DNA from: Salinivirgaceae bacterium
Lineage (GTDB): Bacteria; Bacteroidota; Bacteroidia; Bacteroidales; Salinivirgaceae
Assembly: GCA_002869335.1 (NCBI GenBank)
Contig: PKTE01000205.1
Span: forward strand, 1 to 49,137
Direction: 5' to 3'
DNA: 49,137 nucleotides
Made by a program: the position numbers and the translations under genes
Part shown: piece after piece, positions 24,171-32,429 of the stretch
Layout: the number at the start of each line of letters is the position of its first letter
Position numbering within the stretch: the first letter of the stretch is position 1
The notes under the pieces: model-generated
Told to the model about the DNA's origin: nothing
Database searches by the model: none
What the model saw: the letters and a program-made list of their open reading frames with translations, nothing else

Positions 24171-26072
24171 ATGAAAAAATTATTAATTATCCTGTTGTTT
24201 GTTCCTTTGGTTGGATTTACACAGCATCACGAGCATGAATGCGCAAAAGCAAAACAAGCAAAATATTCCAAAATTTGGGATGATTTAATGAACAAAGAAG
24301 CCGGCAATCTTATCGATGTTAATTATTATGATATTTTCTGGAATATTGATCCTGCTATAGATGCTATAAGTGGTAATGTTGACACTTATTTTACTTTATT
24401 ACAAAATTCAACTCAAATTACACTGGATTTGAGTAGTAACTTGACTGTTGATTCAATATTGTATGAAGGAAATCAAGTTTTATATACACATGAAAATGAT
24501 ATAATTACAATAAATTTTGGAGTTGGATTGAGTGAAAATACTTCACATAATGTAAATGTATTCTATCATGGAACACCCTCTAAGTTGACTGATGCGTTTA
24601 CTCAAAGCACTCATGATGGTGTTCCAATTATTTGGACATTATCAGAACCTTACGGAGCGAAAGACTGGTGGCCATGCAAGCAATCATTATCAGATAAAGC
24701 AGATTCCATTGATATTAGCATAAATATTCCTGATGGAAATAAAGCTGCTTCTAATGGCGTATTGGCTGAAGTTGAAGATAATGGTAATTGGGATATTTAT
24801 CATTGGCAACACCGACATCCAATTGCCACTTATTTGGTAGCTATTGCAGTTACAAATTATGATGAATTTACAAATACTGTTCAGTTTAGTGATGGTGATG
24901 TAATGGAGATTCTGAATTATGTTTTTCCTGAAGATTATGACACATGGGTTGCTAATGCTGAAACTACAGTTACGGCATTGAATTTTTTTAGTGATCTATT
25001 TATAAAATATCCTTTTGCCAACGAAAAATATGGTCATGCCCAATTTGGTTGGGGAGGAGGAATGGAGCACCAAACCATGAGCTTTATGGTTCATTTGGGA
25101 TCTTCATTGGTAGTTCATGAACTTGCTCATCAATGGTTTGGAGATTATATTACTTGTGGCTCATGGTCAGATATATGGCTTAACGAAGGTTTTGCAACAT
25201 ATTGTGAAGGATTGTATGTTGAGTGGCAACAGAATCAAGAACTTTTTACCAATTGGAAAAGAAATGAAATGGATTATGTTGTTACGCAGCCTTACGGTTC
25301 TGTATTTGTTTATGATACCACTGATGTCTGGAATATTTTTAGTGGCCGATTATCATATTCAAAAGGGGCTATGGTTTTGCATATGATTCGCAAACAAATT
25401 GGAGATAATGCCTTTTTTGCTGCCATTGGTAATTATCTGAACGATGGTGAGTTGGCTAATGGTTTCGCCACCACTCCTGATTTAATGGCCCATTTTGAAG
25501 ATGAAGCTGATAAAGTGCTTACTGAATTTTTTAATGACTGGATTTACAATGAAGGTTATCCCCAATATAATCTTGTATGGGAGCAAGTTGATGGAAAGGT
25601 ATACTTTAAGGTCTCTCAAACACAATCACACACTTCCGTTGACTATTTTGAAATGAAGATTCCAGTTCTTATTTCTGGTTCTGCTACTGATACATTGATT
25701 TGGCTGCATAATACTGTTGATTATCAGTTTTTTGATGTTGATTTTTCAGAAGATGTTCAATCTGTGACATTTGATCCATATGTGGATATGGTTTCCAAGA
25801 ATAATCTCGTGCAACAAGGTAATGTGGTAAGCATAAATAATGTGGATAATGTTTCTGTTCTTATTTACCCTAATCCTACTGCAGAATCCTTTATAATTCA
25901 GTGCAATGAACCAATTTTCTCTGTGAATATGTATGATTTGGGCGGGAAAGTTATTTCAATAGAAACCCCTGAGAATCCTATTTATACTAGTAATTTGTCA
26001 ACTGGAGTTTATTTTATTGAAGTAATAACTAAAACAGGCAATAAGTCTATTCAAAAGCTTATGATTCAGTAA
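24171..26072 (+). CDS. M1 family metallo-aminopeptidase with T9SS sorting domain
   Basis: A 633-residue secreted zinc peptidase. ATG 24171 is chosen because it begins a good signal peptide ('LLIILLFVPLVGFTQ'); upstream codons look non-coding. The M1 beta-saddle is about 45-240. The exopeptidase motif is 'GGMEHQ' in place of GAMEN. Zinc ligands are His316 and His320 in 'HELAHQWFGD' and Glu339 in 'NEGFATY', with the exact HEXXH-18-E spacing. The C-terminus has a T9SS type A domain ('VSVLIYPNPTAESFII'...'STGVYFIEVIT'), so it is exported through the outer membrane. It probably removes N-terminal residues from extracellular peptides. Its last 14 bp overlap the convergent exonuclease gene. Confidence 0.95.
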   Translation: MKKLLIILLFVPLVGFTQHHEHECAKAKQAKYSKIWDDLMNKEAGNLIDVNYYDIFWNIDPAIDAISGNVDTYFTLLQNSTQITLDLSSNLTVDSILYEGNQVLYTHENDIITINFGVGLSENTSHNVNVFYHGTPSKLTDAFTQSTHDGVPIIWTLSEPYGAKDWWPCKQSLSDKADSIDISINIPDGNKAASNGVLAEVEDNGNWDIYHWQHRHPIATYLVAIAVTNYDEFTNTVQFSDGDVMEILNYVFPEDYDTWVANAETTVTALNFFSDLFIKYPFANEKYGHAQFGWGGGMEHQTMSFMVHLGSSLVVHELAHQWFGDYITCGSWSDIWLNEGFATYCEGLYVEWQQNQELFTNWKRNEMDYVVTQPYGSVFVYDTTDVWNIFSGRLSYSKGAMVLHMIRKQIGDNAFFAAIGNYLNDGELANGFATTPDLMAHFEDEADKVLTEFFNDWIYNEGYPQYNLVWEQVDGKVYFKVSQTQSHTSVDYFEMKIPVLISGSATDTLIWLHNTVDYQFFDVDFSEDVQSVTFDPYVDMVSKNNLVQQGNVVSINNVDNVSVLIYPNPTAESFIIQCNEPIFSVNMYDLGGKVISIETPENPIYTSNLSTGVYFIEVITKTGNKSIQKLMIQ

Positions 26073-27435
26073 AATGAATTAGCTTTTCATATTTTTTACG
26101 GCTCAGAAAGCTATTGATAATAGTACGTGCGTCTTTATTGTCATCGGCAGGTTTTATAAAGTCGTGAAGCTCCTCCGTATTATGGACTAGCCCAGGCTCA
26201 AAAAAGCCAAAACCTTTGTATACACCATGCGATATTTTAACCACAGATTTTTCATTGCTATTTCTACCTTTATCAATGATAAAAAATGAATCGTTAGGAA
26301 TGCTAGTTTTTGCTAATAGTGTCATTACACGGTGATTATAGTCTTCAGTAGGTTCTTCGCCTATACAAGCTCCGTTACACATTCCGATTTGATGATGAAA
26401 GCATGCTGAGTCAGATTTATACACACCACATAATTTCTGACATAAATTATAGTCCTCTATTTGCCGGTGCAGGTAGTTTTCAGCTTCTTTTTTGTTACCA
26501 AACAAAACATGTGCAAGCCCGTTTTTTTGATTGTTTCGTTTCAAACTTAAATTGATATAGCCATCTTTATCCGTATCTACAAATAAACCCCATGAGAATG
26601 ATGATCTACGTAATAACCTATTATAATGAGGCATGTGTGCTTTGACTTCGGCAGATTCATGCAGTAAAGCCACCATCTCAGAACCGGTTATCGCATAATC
26701 AATATGCACAGTTTCAGATTTCATCTCCATGGCCCGGTTTGACTTCTTATTTGAAAAATGCGATAAAACACGCTTTTTGATATTGATGCTTTTACCAATA
26801 TAAATAGGAGTATGCTGCTCATTTAAGAAATAATAGACACCGGTAGATTCAGGAAGTGTTTTAATGGTCTTTTTATCCAGATTTTCATTTAGTCCTTTTA
26901 AAACTTCCGTTAACTCAACATCTGCTATATCTTTTCCATTGTAGGTGGCCAATAGTTTAGAGAAAAGCTCAACAGTAGCTCTAGCATCACCTGATGCACG
27001 GTGACGGGCTTCGATTTCTATACCAAGCTGTTGTGATAATACACCAAGACTGTAGGAAGGATATCCAGGTAATAATTTACGGCTCAATTTAACGGTGCAA
27101 AGATTTTCTCGTTGGAAATCAAAGCCTAAAGATTTGAATTCCTGTTGAATAAAATTATAATCAAATGCTGCGTTATGTGCTACAAAAATACAATCCTGAG
27201 TTATTTCTACTACGCGTTTTGCTATTTCATAAAACTTAGGAGCATCAGCAACCATTTCGTTTGTAATTCCTGTAAGTTGCTGAATTTGCATAGGAATATT
27301 TCTTTCTGGATTAACTAATGTAACCAGCTCATCTATAATCTTTTCTCCGTCATATTTGTAAATAGCAATCTCAGTAATTTTTTCACGTCTTGCATTTCCT
27401 CCTGTCGTTTCTATATCAGTAATAGCGTAGTACAT
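26059..27435 (-). CDS. DnaQ-like 3'-5' exonuclease fused to a UvrC-type GIY-YIG nuclease
   Basis: A 458-residue fusion. Residues 1-165 are a DEDDh exonuclease like the Pol III epsilon subunit: 'AITDIETTGG' (motif I), 'FVAHNAAFDYNFI' (motif II) and 'HRASGDARAT' (motif III). From about 195, 'LPESTGVYYFLNEQHTPIYIGKSINIKKRVLSHF' is a GIY-YIG domain as in UvrC or Cho. A UvrC-like stretch follows ('AHMPHYNRLLRR', and 'CFHHQIGMCNGACIGE' with paired Cys). The UvrC C-terminal endonuclease and HhH parts are absent. Such fusions are widespread in Bacteroidota and Actinobacteria and probably act in DNA repair; the exact role is not settled. Confidence 0.93.
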   Translation of the reverse strand: MYYAITDIETTGGNARREKITEIAIYKYDGEKIIDELVTLVNPERNIPMQIQQLTGITNEMVADAPKFYEIAKRVVEITQDCIFVAHNAAFDYNFIQQEFKSLGFDFQRENLCTVKLSRKLLPGYPSYSLGVLSQQLGIEIEARHRASGDARATVELFSKLLATYNGKDIADVELTEVLKGLNENLDKKTIKTLPESTGVYYFLNEQHTPIYIGKSINIKKRVLSHFSNKKSNRAMEMKSETVHIDYAITGSEMVALLHESAEVKAHMPHYNRLLRRSSFSWGLFVDTDKDGYINLSLKRNNQKNGLAHVLFGNKKEAENYLHRQIEDYNLCQKLCGVYKSDSACFHHQIGMCNGACIGEEPTEDYNHRVMTLLAKTSIPNDSFFIIDKGRNSNEKSVVKISHGVYKGFGFFEPGLVHNTEELHDFIKPADDNKDARTIINSFLSRKKYEKLIHFTES

Positions 27436-27742
27436 GTGATATTAATTTTCGTATTTTATTACTGTATTTTTTGAATAAAACATATCAAATTTGTTAAAGA
27501 TATCACTCATGTGAAATTTTTTATTATCTTCAACATGTGTAAGTTATGAACTATTTTATATACGTATATAATTTGCACTAAATTGTTAAATAGTATTGGA
27601 ATTTAAAAATATTTAGGATGAAACCTCCATTTCAAAGATTTTGAATCATACGAACATGATTATTCGGAGCAATAAAGATAAATATCTTTTCGTCAGAAAA
27701 AAGGAGGTTCCATATGGCCACTAAAATTTAAATTAAAAACAT
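27436..27742 (+). promoter_or_regulatory. 307-bp intergenic region with leader of the DUF2147 gene
   Basis: No coding frame is evident. A perfect 16-bp palindrome, TTATATACGTATATAA (27556-27571), directly adjoins a TAATTTGC promoter-like box (27569-27576). About 45 bases later begins an 88-nt region (27622-27709) with four nested inverted repeats. AACCTCC (27622-27628) pairs with GGAGGTT (27703-27709). Inside lie TTCAAA/TTTGAA (27631-27645), AATCAT/ATGATT (27644-27661) and AAAGAT/ATCTTT (27674-27689). The GGAGG arm is purine-rich but ends 33 bp before the ATG, too far for a Shine-Dalgarno. Confidence 0.5.
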
Positions 27743-28168
27743 ATGAAAAGAATTTTAATTATCACAGCACTTTTATTTTCAATTGTTGCTTTAACACAAG
27801 GGCAATCCGTTGTTGGAAAATGGAAAACTATTGACCATGAGACTGGTGAAGCCAAATCTATTGTAGAAATTTATATGAAAGGTGGAAAGGTATACGGAAA
27901 AATTATTCAAATTTTGAGTAAACCAAATCCTGAAACCTTGAAATGTGATGATTGTCCTGAACCCTGGGCAGATAAACCACTTATTGGTTTGGATATCATT
28001 AGAGGACTTGAAAAAGATGGTGATGAATGGTATGCTGATGAAGCAATAATTTCTCCTTCGCGTAAAAAAGTATACGATTGTAAATTATGGCGAGAAGGAG
28101 ATATATTAATGGTACGAGGCTATATTGGCTGGTTTTATGATACGCAGGAGTGGCATAAAGTGGATTGA
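27743..28168 (+). CDS. DUF2147 family exported protein
   Basis: A 141-residue protein with a signal peptide (about 1-20, 'IITALLFSIVALTQG'). The mature domain is DUF2147: 'SVVGKWKTIDHETGEAKSIVEIYMKGGKVYGKIIQIL', 'CDDCPEPWADKPLIGLDIIRGLEKDGDEWYADEAIISPSRKKVYDCKLWREGDILMVRGYIGWF', here read in pieces. These proteins form a small lipocalin-like beta-barrel, in the periplasm or envelope, of unknown function. The CDDC pair is part of the family pattern. It is monocistronic, with a possibly structured leader and its own terminator. Confidence 0.92.
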   Translation: MKRILIITALLFSIVALTQGQSVVGKWKTIDHETGEAKSIVEIYMKGGKVYGKIIQILSKPNPETLKCDDCPEPWADKPLIGLDIIRGLEKDGDEWYADEAIISPSRKKVYDCKLWREGDILMVRGYIGWFYDTQEWHKVD

Positions 28169-28236
28169 CAGTTTAGAGTGTAGAGTAGGGTAAGTTGTTC
28201 TAATACAGCAATTTATTTTATTTGAATACAAGATAT

Positions 28237-28270
28237 AGAGACGGGTAATCATTCGTCTCTAATTTTTTTT
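28237..28270 (+). terminator. intrinsic terminator after the DUF2147 gene
   Basis: AGAGACG (28237-28243) pairs with CGTCTCT (28254-28260), followed by AA and a run of eight T's. Confidence 0.9.
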
Positions 28271-28294
28271 ATACAATTGGAAGCAACGCATAAA

Positions 28295-28329
28295 AATAAA
28301 AAAAGGCGATCCCGCTCCCGAAATCGCCT
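28295..28329 (-). terminator. intrinsic terminator after the small ORF (minus strand)
   Basis: AGGCGAT (28304-28310) pairs with ATCGCCT (28323-28329), and the loop itself can pair (CCCG/CGGG-like). On the minus strand T's follow. It supports real transcription of the 61-codon ORF upstream. Confidence 0.88.
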
Positions 28330-28349
28330 GCAAATACATCAATTAAATT

Positions 28350-28535
28350 TCAGTTAAGAAATAATTTAACATTCCCCAGGTCATTTGAAAGTATTTCTTT
28401 TGTGCATTGAACATAAGCCATTATGTCCTTAACTAATCCTTTTTTAGCTTTGCAAAGCGTGTGGGACTCTGCCAAAAGTTTTTCAAATTGTTCTGGAGTG
28501 CAAAGTGGTGTAAATGATTTTTCCATAGGCAACAT
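28350..28535 (-). CDS. small cytoplasmic protein downstream of the ECF sigma gene
   Basis: A 61-residue ORF (58 if the ATG at codon 4 is used) of no family I recognise. It has no signal peptide or membrane segment. The composition is helical and mixed charge, with three Cys ('PLCTPEQF', 'TLCKAKKGL', 'YVQCTKE'). It is followed by a convincing terminator. It is preceded by an 8-base inverted repeat (28539-28561) only 3 bp from the ATG, and it follows the ECF sigma gene by 83 bp in the same direction. It could be a small partner of the sigma factor, but it does not resemble anti-sigma factors. Confidence 0.6.
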   Translation of the reverse strand: MLPMEKSFTPLCTPEQFEKLLAESHTLCKAKKGLVKDIMAYVQCTKEILSNDLGNVKLFLN

Positions 28536-28538
28536 TTA

Positions 28539-28561
28539 TGTATCAGTTATATTCTGATACA
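28539..28561 (-). promoter_or_regulatory. inverted repeat just upstream of the small ORF
   Basis: TGTATCAG (28539-28546) and CTGATACA (28554-28561) are perfect 8-base arms around 7 bases. On the minus strand the repeat ends 3 bp before the ATG. It could be an operator or an RNA hairpin controlling translation. Confidence 0.4.
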
Positions 28562-28618
28562 AAAACGTGCCTGTGGATATATTATTTTATTATTAAATAA
28601 AAAAAATCAAATTATTTT

Positions 28619-29209
28619 TTAGGACAATGAAAATGCGTGTTCTTGATTTTCAATCATTTTCCGCATATTGATTAATGCATAACGCATCCGGCCCAAAGCT
28701 GTATTGATTGAAACATTTGTGTGGGAAGAGATTTCTTTAAAGCTCATTCCAAGGTAATGACGCATAATCACTACCTGACGCTGTTCAAATGGCAATTTTT
28801 CTACAAGACTGCGTACACGGGTATAAACCTGTTTTTGAGCAATCTCGTCTTCAACGGTTAAGTCTGCAAAACGTATATTGTTCAACAAATCAACCTCATT
28901 TTCGTCATTTGAAACAGTTCGAAGATTCTTTTCCTTACGAAAATGATCAATTACCAGATTATGCGCAATACGCAACACCCAGCTTACAAATCGACCTTCA
29001 TCTTTGTATTTGTTTTTTCTTAAGGAATTGATCACTTTAATAAATGCATCCTGAAAAATATCCTCAGCCAATTCTTCATTCTTGACCAATAAAAGGATGT
29101 AAGTAAATACGCGATCTTTGTGCCTGTTAATTAAAATCTCAATACTTGAATTTTTACCATCGATAAATTCTTTCACGAGATCGAAATCACTCTTTTCATT
29201 AGCTCTCAT
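28619..29209 (-). CDS. ECF-type RNA polymerase sigma factor
   Basis: A 196-residue sigma-70 family protein with only regions 2 and 4. Region 2 (about 10-95): 'LVKEFIDGKNSSIEILINRHKDRVFTYILLLVKNEELAEDIFQDAFIKVI' and 'FVSWVLRIAHNLVIDHFRKEK'. Region 4 (about 130-190): 'LVEKLPFEQRQVVIMRHYLGMSFKEISSHTNVSINTALGRMRYALINMRK', here the typical helix-turn-helix. No anti-sigma factor gene is adjacent; only a 61-codon ORF follows. It has a full housekeeping-type promoter 72 bp upstream, so it is probably not strictly autoregulated. Confidence 0.95.
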   Translation of the reverse strand: MRANEKSDFDLVKEFIDGKNSSIEILINRHKDRVFTYILLLVKNEELAEDIFQDAFIKVINSLRKNKYKDEGRFVSWVLRIAHNLVIDHFRKEKNLRTVSNDENEVDLLNNIRFADLTVEDEIAQKQVYTRVRSLVEKLPFEQRQVVIMRHYLGMSFKEISSHTNVSINTALGRMRYALINMRKMIENQEHAFSLS

Positions 29210-29280
29210 AAGCTTTCCGTTTTGGTTAATCAGAGTAGATTTCTTTCAATAGGCCTTTAATTTTAGAAGTTTAACAGCTA

Positions 29281-29311
29281 CAAAAATAACCAAAGAATGG
29301 TCATTTCCAAA
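29281..29311 (-). promoter_or_regulatory. promoter of the ECF sigma gene
   Basis: Minus strand: TTTG (29311-29308), 19-base spacer, TATTTTTG (29288-29281). The leader to the ATG at 29209 would be about 65 nt. Confidence 0.7.
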
Positions 29312-29543
29312 TTTTATAATAGGTTTAACGCTCAAAAAGACTAAAAAGTTTGGATTTTTATCAATAAAATTTCACCATAGGTCTAATTTTAAGTGGCTTT
29401 TATCAACTGTTTTGGCGCTTTTAAATAATTGATTGATTAGATTTTATCATTTTATAGTGGTGATATTCAGATGTTCACAACTTAAAATATGTAATATTGT
29501 TCATATATAATGATTGTTTAAAAAAGTAAAATTCCCAAGTTAA

Positions 29544-29573
29544 TTGTATCGTAATTATTTCACATTAATTTTG
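29544..29573 (+). promoter_or_regulatory. promoter of uvrA
   Basis: TTG (29544-29546), 19-base spacer, TAATTTTG (29566-29573), 23 bp before the uvrA ATG. Confidence 0.7.
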
Positions 29574-29596
29574 TAATCAATTTAGAAAAGCACAAA

Positions 29597-32380
29597 ATGT
29601 CAGATAAAAAAGATAATTATATAGAAATAGCCAATGCTAAGGTTCACAATTTAAAAGGTGTAAGTTTAAAGATCCCAAGAAATGAGTTTGTTGTGATAAC
29701 TGGTGTTTCAGGATCCGGAAAGTCGAGTCTTGCATTTGATACATTATATGCTGAGGGGCAAAGGAGATATGTAGAAAGTCTTTCTTCTTATGCACGACAA
29801 TTTATGGGCCGAATAAATAAACCGGAAGTTGATTATATCCGTGGAATTCCACCGGCAATTGCTATCGAACAAAAAGTGAATACCAGAAATCCACGTTCTA
29901 CGGTGGGCACCAGCACTGAGATATACGAATATATGCGTTTGCTATATGCACGTATAGGTAAAACCTATTCCCCTGTTTCAGGAAAAGAGGTGAAGAAAGA
30001 CCGCGTTACAGATGTTGTGGATTTCATTGTGAAAAAAGCAAAAGGTGAGAAAATAATGATTCTGGCGCCGGTTAAGTTTGAGGACGATACGTTGGAAAGG
30101 TTGAAAATGCGGGGATATAGTCGTATTATTTGTTCTACTAAAGAGATTAGATTGAACGAAATAGAAGACGTTTCAACACTGAAAATGTGCGATGATGTGT
30201 TTTTGGTTGTGGATAGGGTAATTGGCAACGACGATGAAGATAATGTAAGCCGTATGGCGGATTCTATTGAAACCGCATTTTTTGAAGGTCACGGAGCATG
30301 CACCATTATGTTGATGGAGCAGAATGAAGTTAAAAAAGACTTTTCAAATCGGTTTGAACTTGACGGAATTTTATTTGAAGAACCCAATGAACACTTTTTT
30401 AGCTTTAATAGTCCGCTAGGTGCATGCAGAAGGTGCGATGGCTATGGACAAACCATTGGAATAGATCCTGATTTAGTTATTCCTGATAAAAGTCTTTCTA
30501 TTTATGAAGATGCTGTTGCTTGCTGGCGAGGCGAGAAGATGAGTGAATGGAAAGACGAGCTGATCAATAGTGCAGATAAGTTTGATTTTCCAATACATAG
30601 ACCGTTTTTTGAGTTGAGTGATGAACAAAAGGATTTAGTATGGAATGGGAATCAGTATTTTGCTGGCATTCATAAATTCTTTGAGTATTTAGAAAAAAAG
30701 GCATACAAAATTCAATACAGGGTTATGCTGAGCAAATATAGGGGAAAAACTATTTGTCCAGAATGTAAAGGCTCTAGATTACGTAAAGATGCTCAATATG
30801 TGAAGGTTGGAGGAAAAAGTATTGGAGAATTGGTTGAAATGCCTGTGATTAAATTACTACCATTTATTCAATCCATAGAGTTTAATGAGTATGATAAAAA
30901 AGTAAGTGAGCGCATTTTACAAGAGATTGAAAATCGTTTAAGCTTTTTAATTAATGTTGGTTTAGGTTATTTAACTATTAGTCGTCAATCATCAACATTA
31001 TCAGGAGGAGAGTCCCAGAGAATTAATCTGGCAACATCGCTAGGAAGTTCACTTGTGGGGTCGTTGTATATTTTGGATGAACCAAGTATTGGTTTGCATC
31101 CGCGAGATACACATAACCTAATTAATGTGTTAAAAGAATTAAAAAACCTGGGAAATACTGTTGTGGTGGTTGAGCATGAAGAAGAGTTCATGCACGAGGC
31201 TGACCAGATTATTGATATTGGACCTTTGGCAGGAGCTCATGGAGGAGAAGTTGTTTTTCAGGGTACGCAGAAAGATCTTGTCAAATCAGAAGTTAGTTTA
31301 ACAGCTGCATTCTTAACAGGTAAGGAAGAGATTAGTCTTCCTTCAGTTAGAAGAAAAGGGCGAAATTTCTTGAAAATTGAAGGAGCAAGGCATCATAACT
31401 TAAAAAATATTGATGTAAGTATTCAGCTACAGTCACTTAGCGTAATAACTGGTGTGAGTGGAAGCGGAAAATCATCACTGATACGTAATATATTGTTTCC
31501 TGCTTTGCAACGGAAATACCAGGGCTACAGTAACGAAAAAGGTGATTTTAAGCAGCTATCTGGAGATTTTAACATACATAAAGGCGTTGAGTTTGTAGAT
31601 CAAAATCCTATTGGCAAATCATCTCGTTCTAATCCTGTAACATATTTGAAAGCTTACGATGAGATAAGATCATTATTTGCCTCTCAGCAATTGTCGAAGC
31701 AGCAGAACTTTAAGCCAGCTCATTTCTCATTTAACGTTGATGGCGGAAGGTGTGATGAGTGTCAGGGTGAAGGTACCATAAAGGTTGAAATGCAGTTTAT
31801 GGCTGATGTGGAGTTGATATGTGAAGCGTGTAAAGGAAGACGTTTCAAAGATGAAATACTTGAGGTAAAATACAAGGAAAAGTCGATATTCGATGTATTG
31901 GAAATGACCATCGAAGAAGCTGTAGAGTTTTTTGGAAAAGAACCTAAAGGTAATGCTGCAAAAGTTGCCAGAAAATTACAGCCGCTGTTAGAAGTTGGAT
32001 TAGGTTATGTTAAGATGGGACAATCATCGAGTACACTTTCAGGAGGAGAGAGTCAGCGGGTTAAGCTTGCTTCATTTTTAGCAAAGGATCAATCGGCTGA
32101 TTCATTGATATTTATATTTGATGAACCCACAACTGGATTGCATTTTCATGATATAAACAAATTACTTAAATCATTTAACGCGTTAATTGAAAAAGGCCAC
32201 TCAATTATTGTAATTGAGCATAATCCTGAAGTTGTTAAATCGGCAGATTGGATTGTGGATTTAGGTCCAGAAGGTGGCGAAGGTGGAGGAGAACTTGTTT
32301 TTGAAGGTACTCCTGAGGAATTGGCCAAATGCAAAAAGTCTTATACGGGAAAATTTATCGCTGAGAAACTTGGTGATTAG
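29597..32380 (+). CDS. uvrA: excinuclease ABC subunit A
   Basis: A 927-residue damage-recognition ATPase of nucleotide excision repair; full length for UvrA. It has two ABC modules: Walker A 'GVSGSGKSSLAFDTLYAEGQ' near residue 35 and a second 'GVSGSGKSSLIRN' near 620. There are two signature motifs 'STLSGGESQR' and two Walker B/D-loop 'LDEPSIGLHPRD' and 'FDEPTTGLHFHD'. Zinc modules include 'CRRCDGYG', 'CPECKGSRL' and 'CDECQGEG...CEACKGRRF'. 'SSYARQFMGRINKPEVDYIRG' is the UvrB-interaction region. The promoter is directly upstream, and it is apparently monocistronic. Confidence 0.97.
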   Translation: MSDKKDNYIEIANAKVHNLKGVSLKIPRNEFVVITGVSGSGKSSLAFDTLYAEGQRRYVESLSSYARQFMGRINKPEVDYIRGIPPAIAIEQKVNTRNPRSTVGTSTEIYEYMRLLYARIGKTYSPVSGKEVKKDRVTDVVDFIVKKAKGEKIMILAPVKFEDDTLERLKMRGYSRIICSTKEIRLNEIEDVSTLKMCDDVFLVVDRVIGNDDEDNVSRMADSIETAFFEGHGACTIMLMEQNEVKKDFSNRFELDGILFEEPNEHFFSFNSPLGACRRCDGYGQTIGIDPDLVIPDKSLSIYEDAVACWRGEKMSEWKDELINSADKFDFPIHRPFFELSDEQKDLVWNGNQYFAGIHKFFEYLEKKAYKIQYRVMLSKYRGKTICPECKGSRLRKDAQYVKVGGKSIGELVEMPVIKLLPFIQSIEFNEYDKKVSERILQEIENRLSFLINVGLGYLTISRQSSTLSGGESQRINLATSLGSSLVGSLYILDEPSIGLHPRDTHNLINVLKELKNLGNTVVVVEHEEEFMHEADQIIDIGPLAGAHGGEVVFQGTQKDLVKSEVSLTAAFLTGKEEISLPSVRRKGRNFLKIEGARHHNLKNIDVSIQLQSLSVITGVSGSGKSSLIRNILFPALQRKYQGYSNEKGDFKQLSGDFNIHKGVEFVDQNPIGKSSRSNPVTYLKAYDEIRSLFASQQLSKQQNFKPAHFSFNVDGGRCDECQGEGTIKVEMQFMADVELICEACKGRRFKDEILEVKYKEKSIFDVLEMTIEEAVEFFGKEPKGNAAKVARKLQPLLEVGLGYVKMGQSSSTLSGGESQRVKLASFLAKDQSADSLIFIFDEPTTGLHFHDINKLLKSFNALIEKGHSIIVIEHNPEVVKSADWIVDLGPEGGEGGGELVFEGTPEELAKCKKSYTGKFIAEKLGD

Positions 32381-32429
32381 TTACTAGATTGATAAGTCGA
32401 ATAAGTTAAAAACTAGTTTAATTAACTAC

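Larger units (their letters stand above)
29210..29596. promoter_or_regulatory. 387-bp divergent intergenic region between the ECF sigma gene and uvrA
   Basis: No coding frame or repeat is evident. It holds two promoters listed separately, one on each strand. The 230 bases between them are very AT-rich, and I recognise nothing further in them, in particular no LexA-type box. Confidence 0.6.

Noticed and set aside
27622-27720. tRNA-like gene (multi-stem fold, CCA at 27718-27720)
   Set aside because: There is no TTCGAATC-type T loop, no 7-base anticodon loop with conserved bases and no acceptor stem adjoining the CCA; the resemblance is superficial.
29210-29596. LexA/SOS box upstream of uvrA
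   Set aside because: No recognisable dyad operator was seen near the uvrA promoter.
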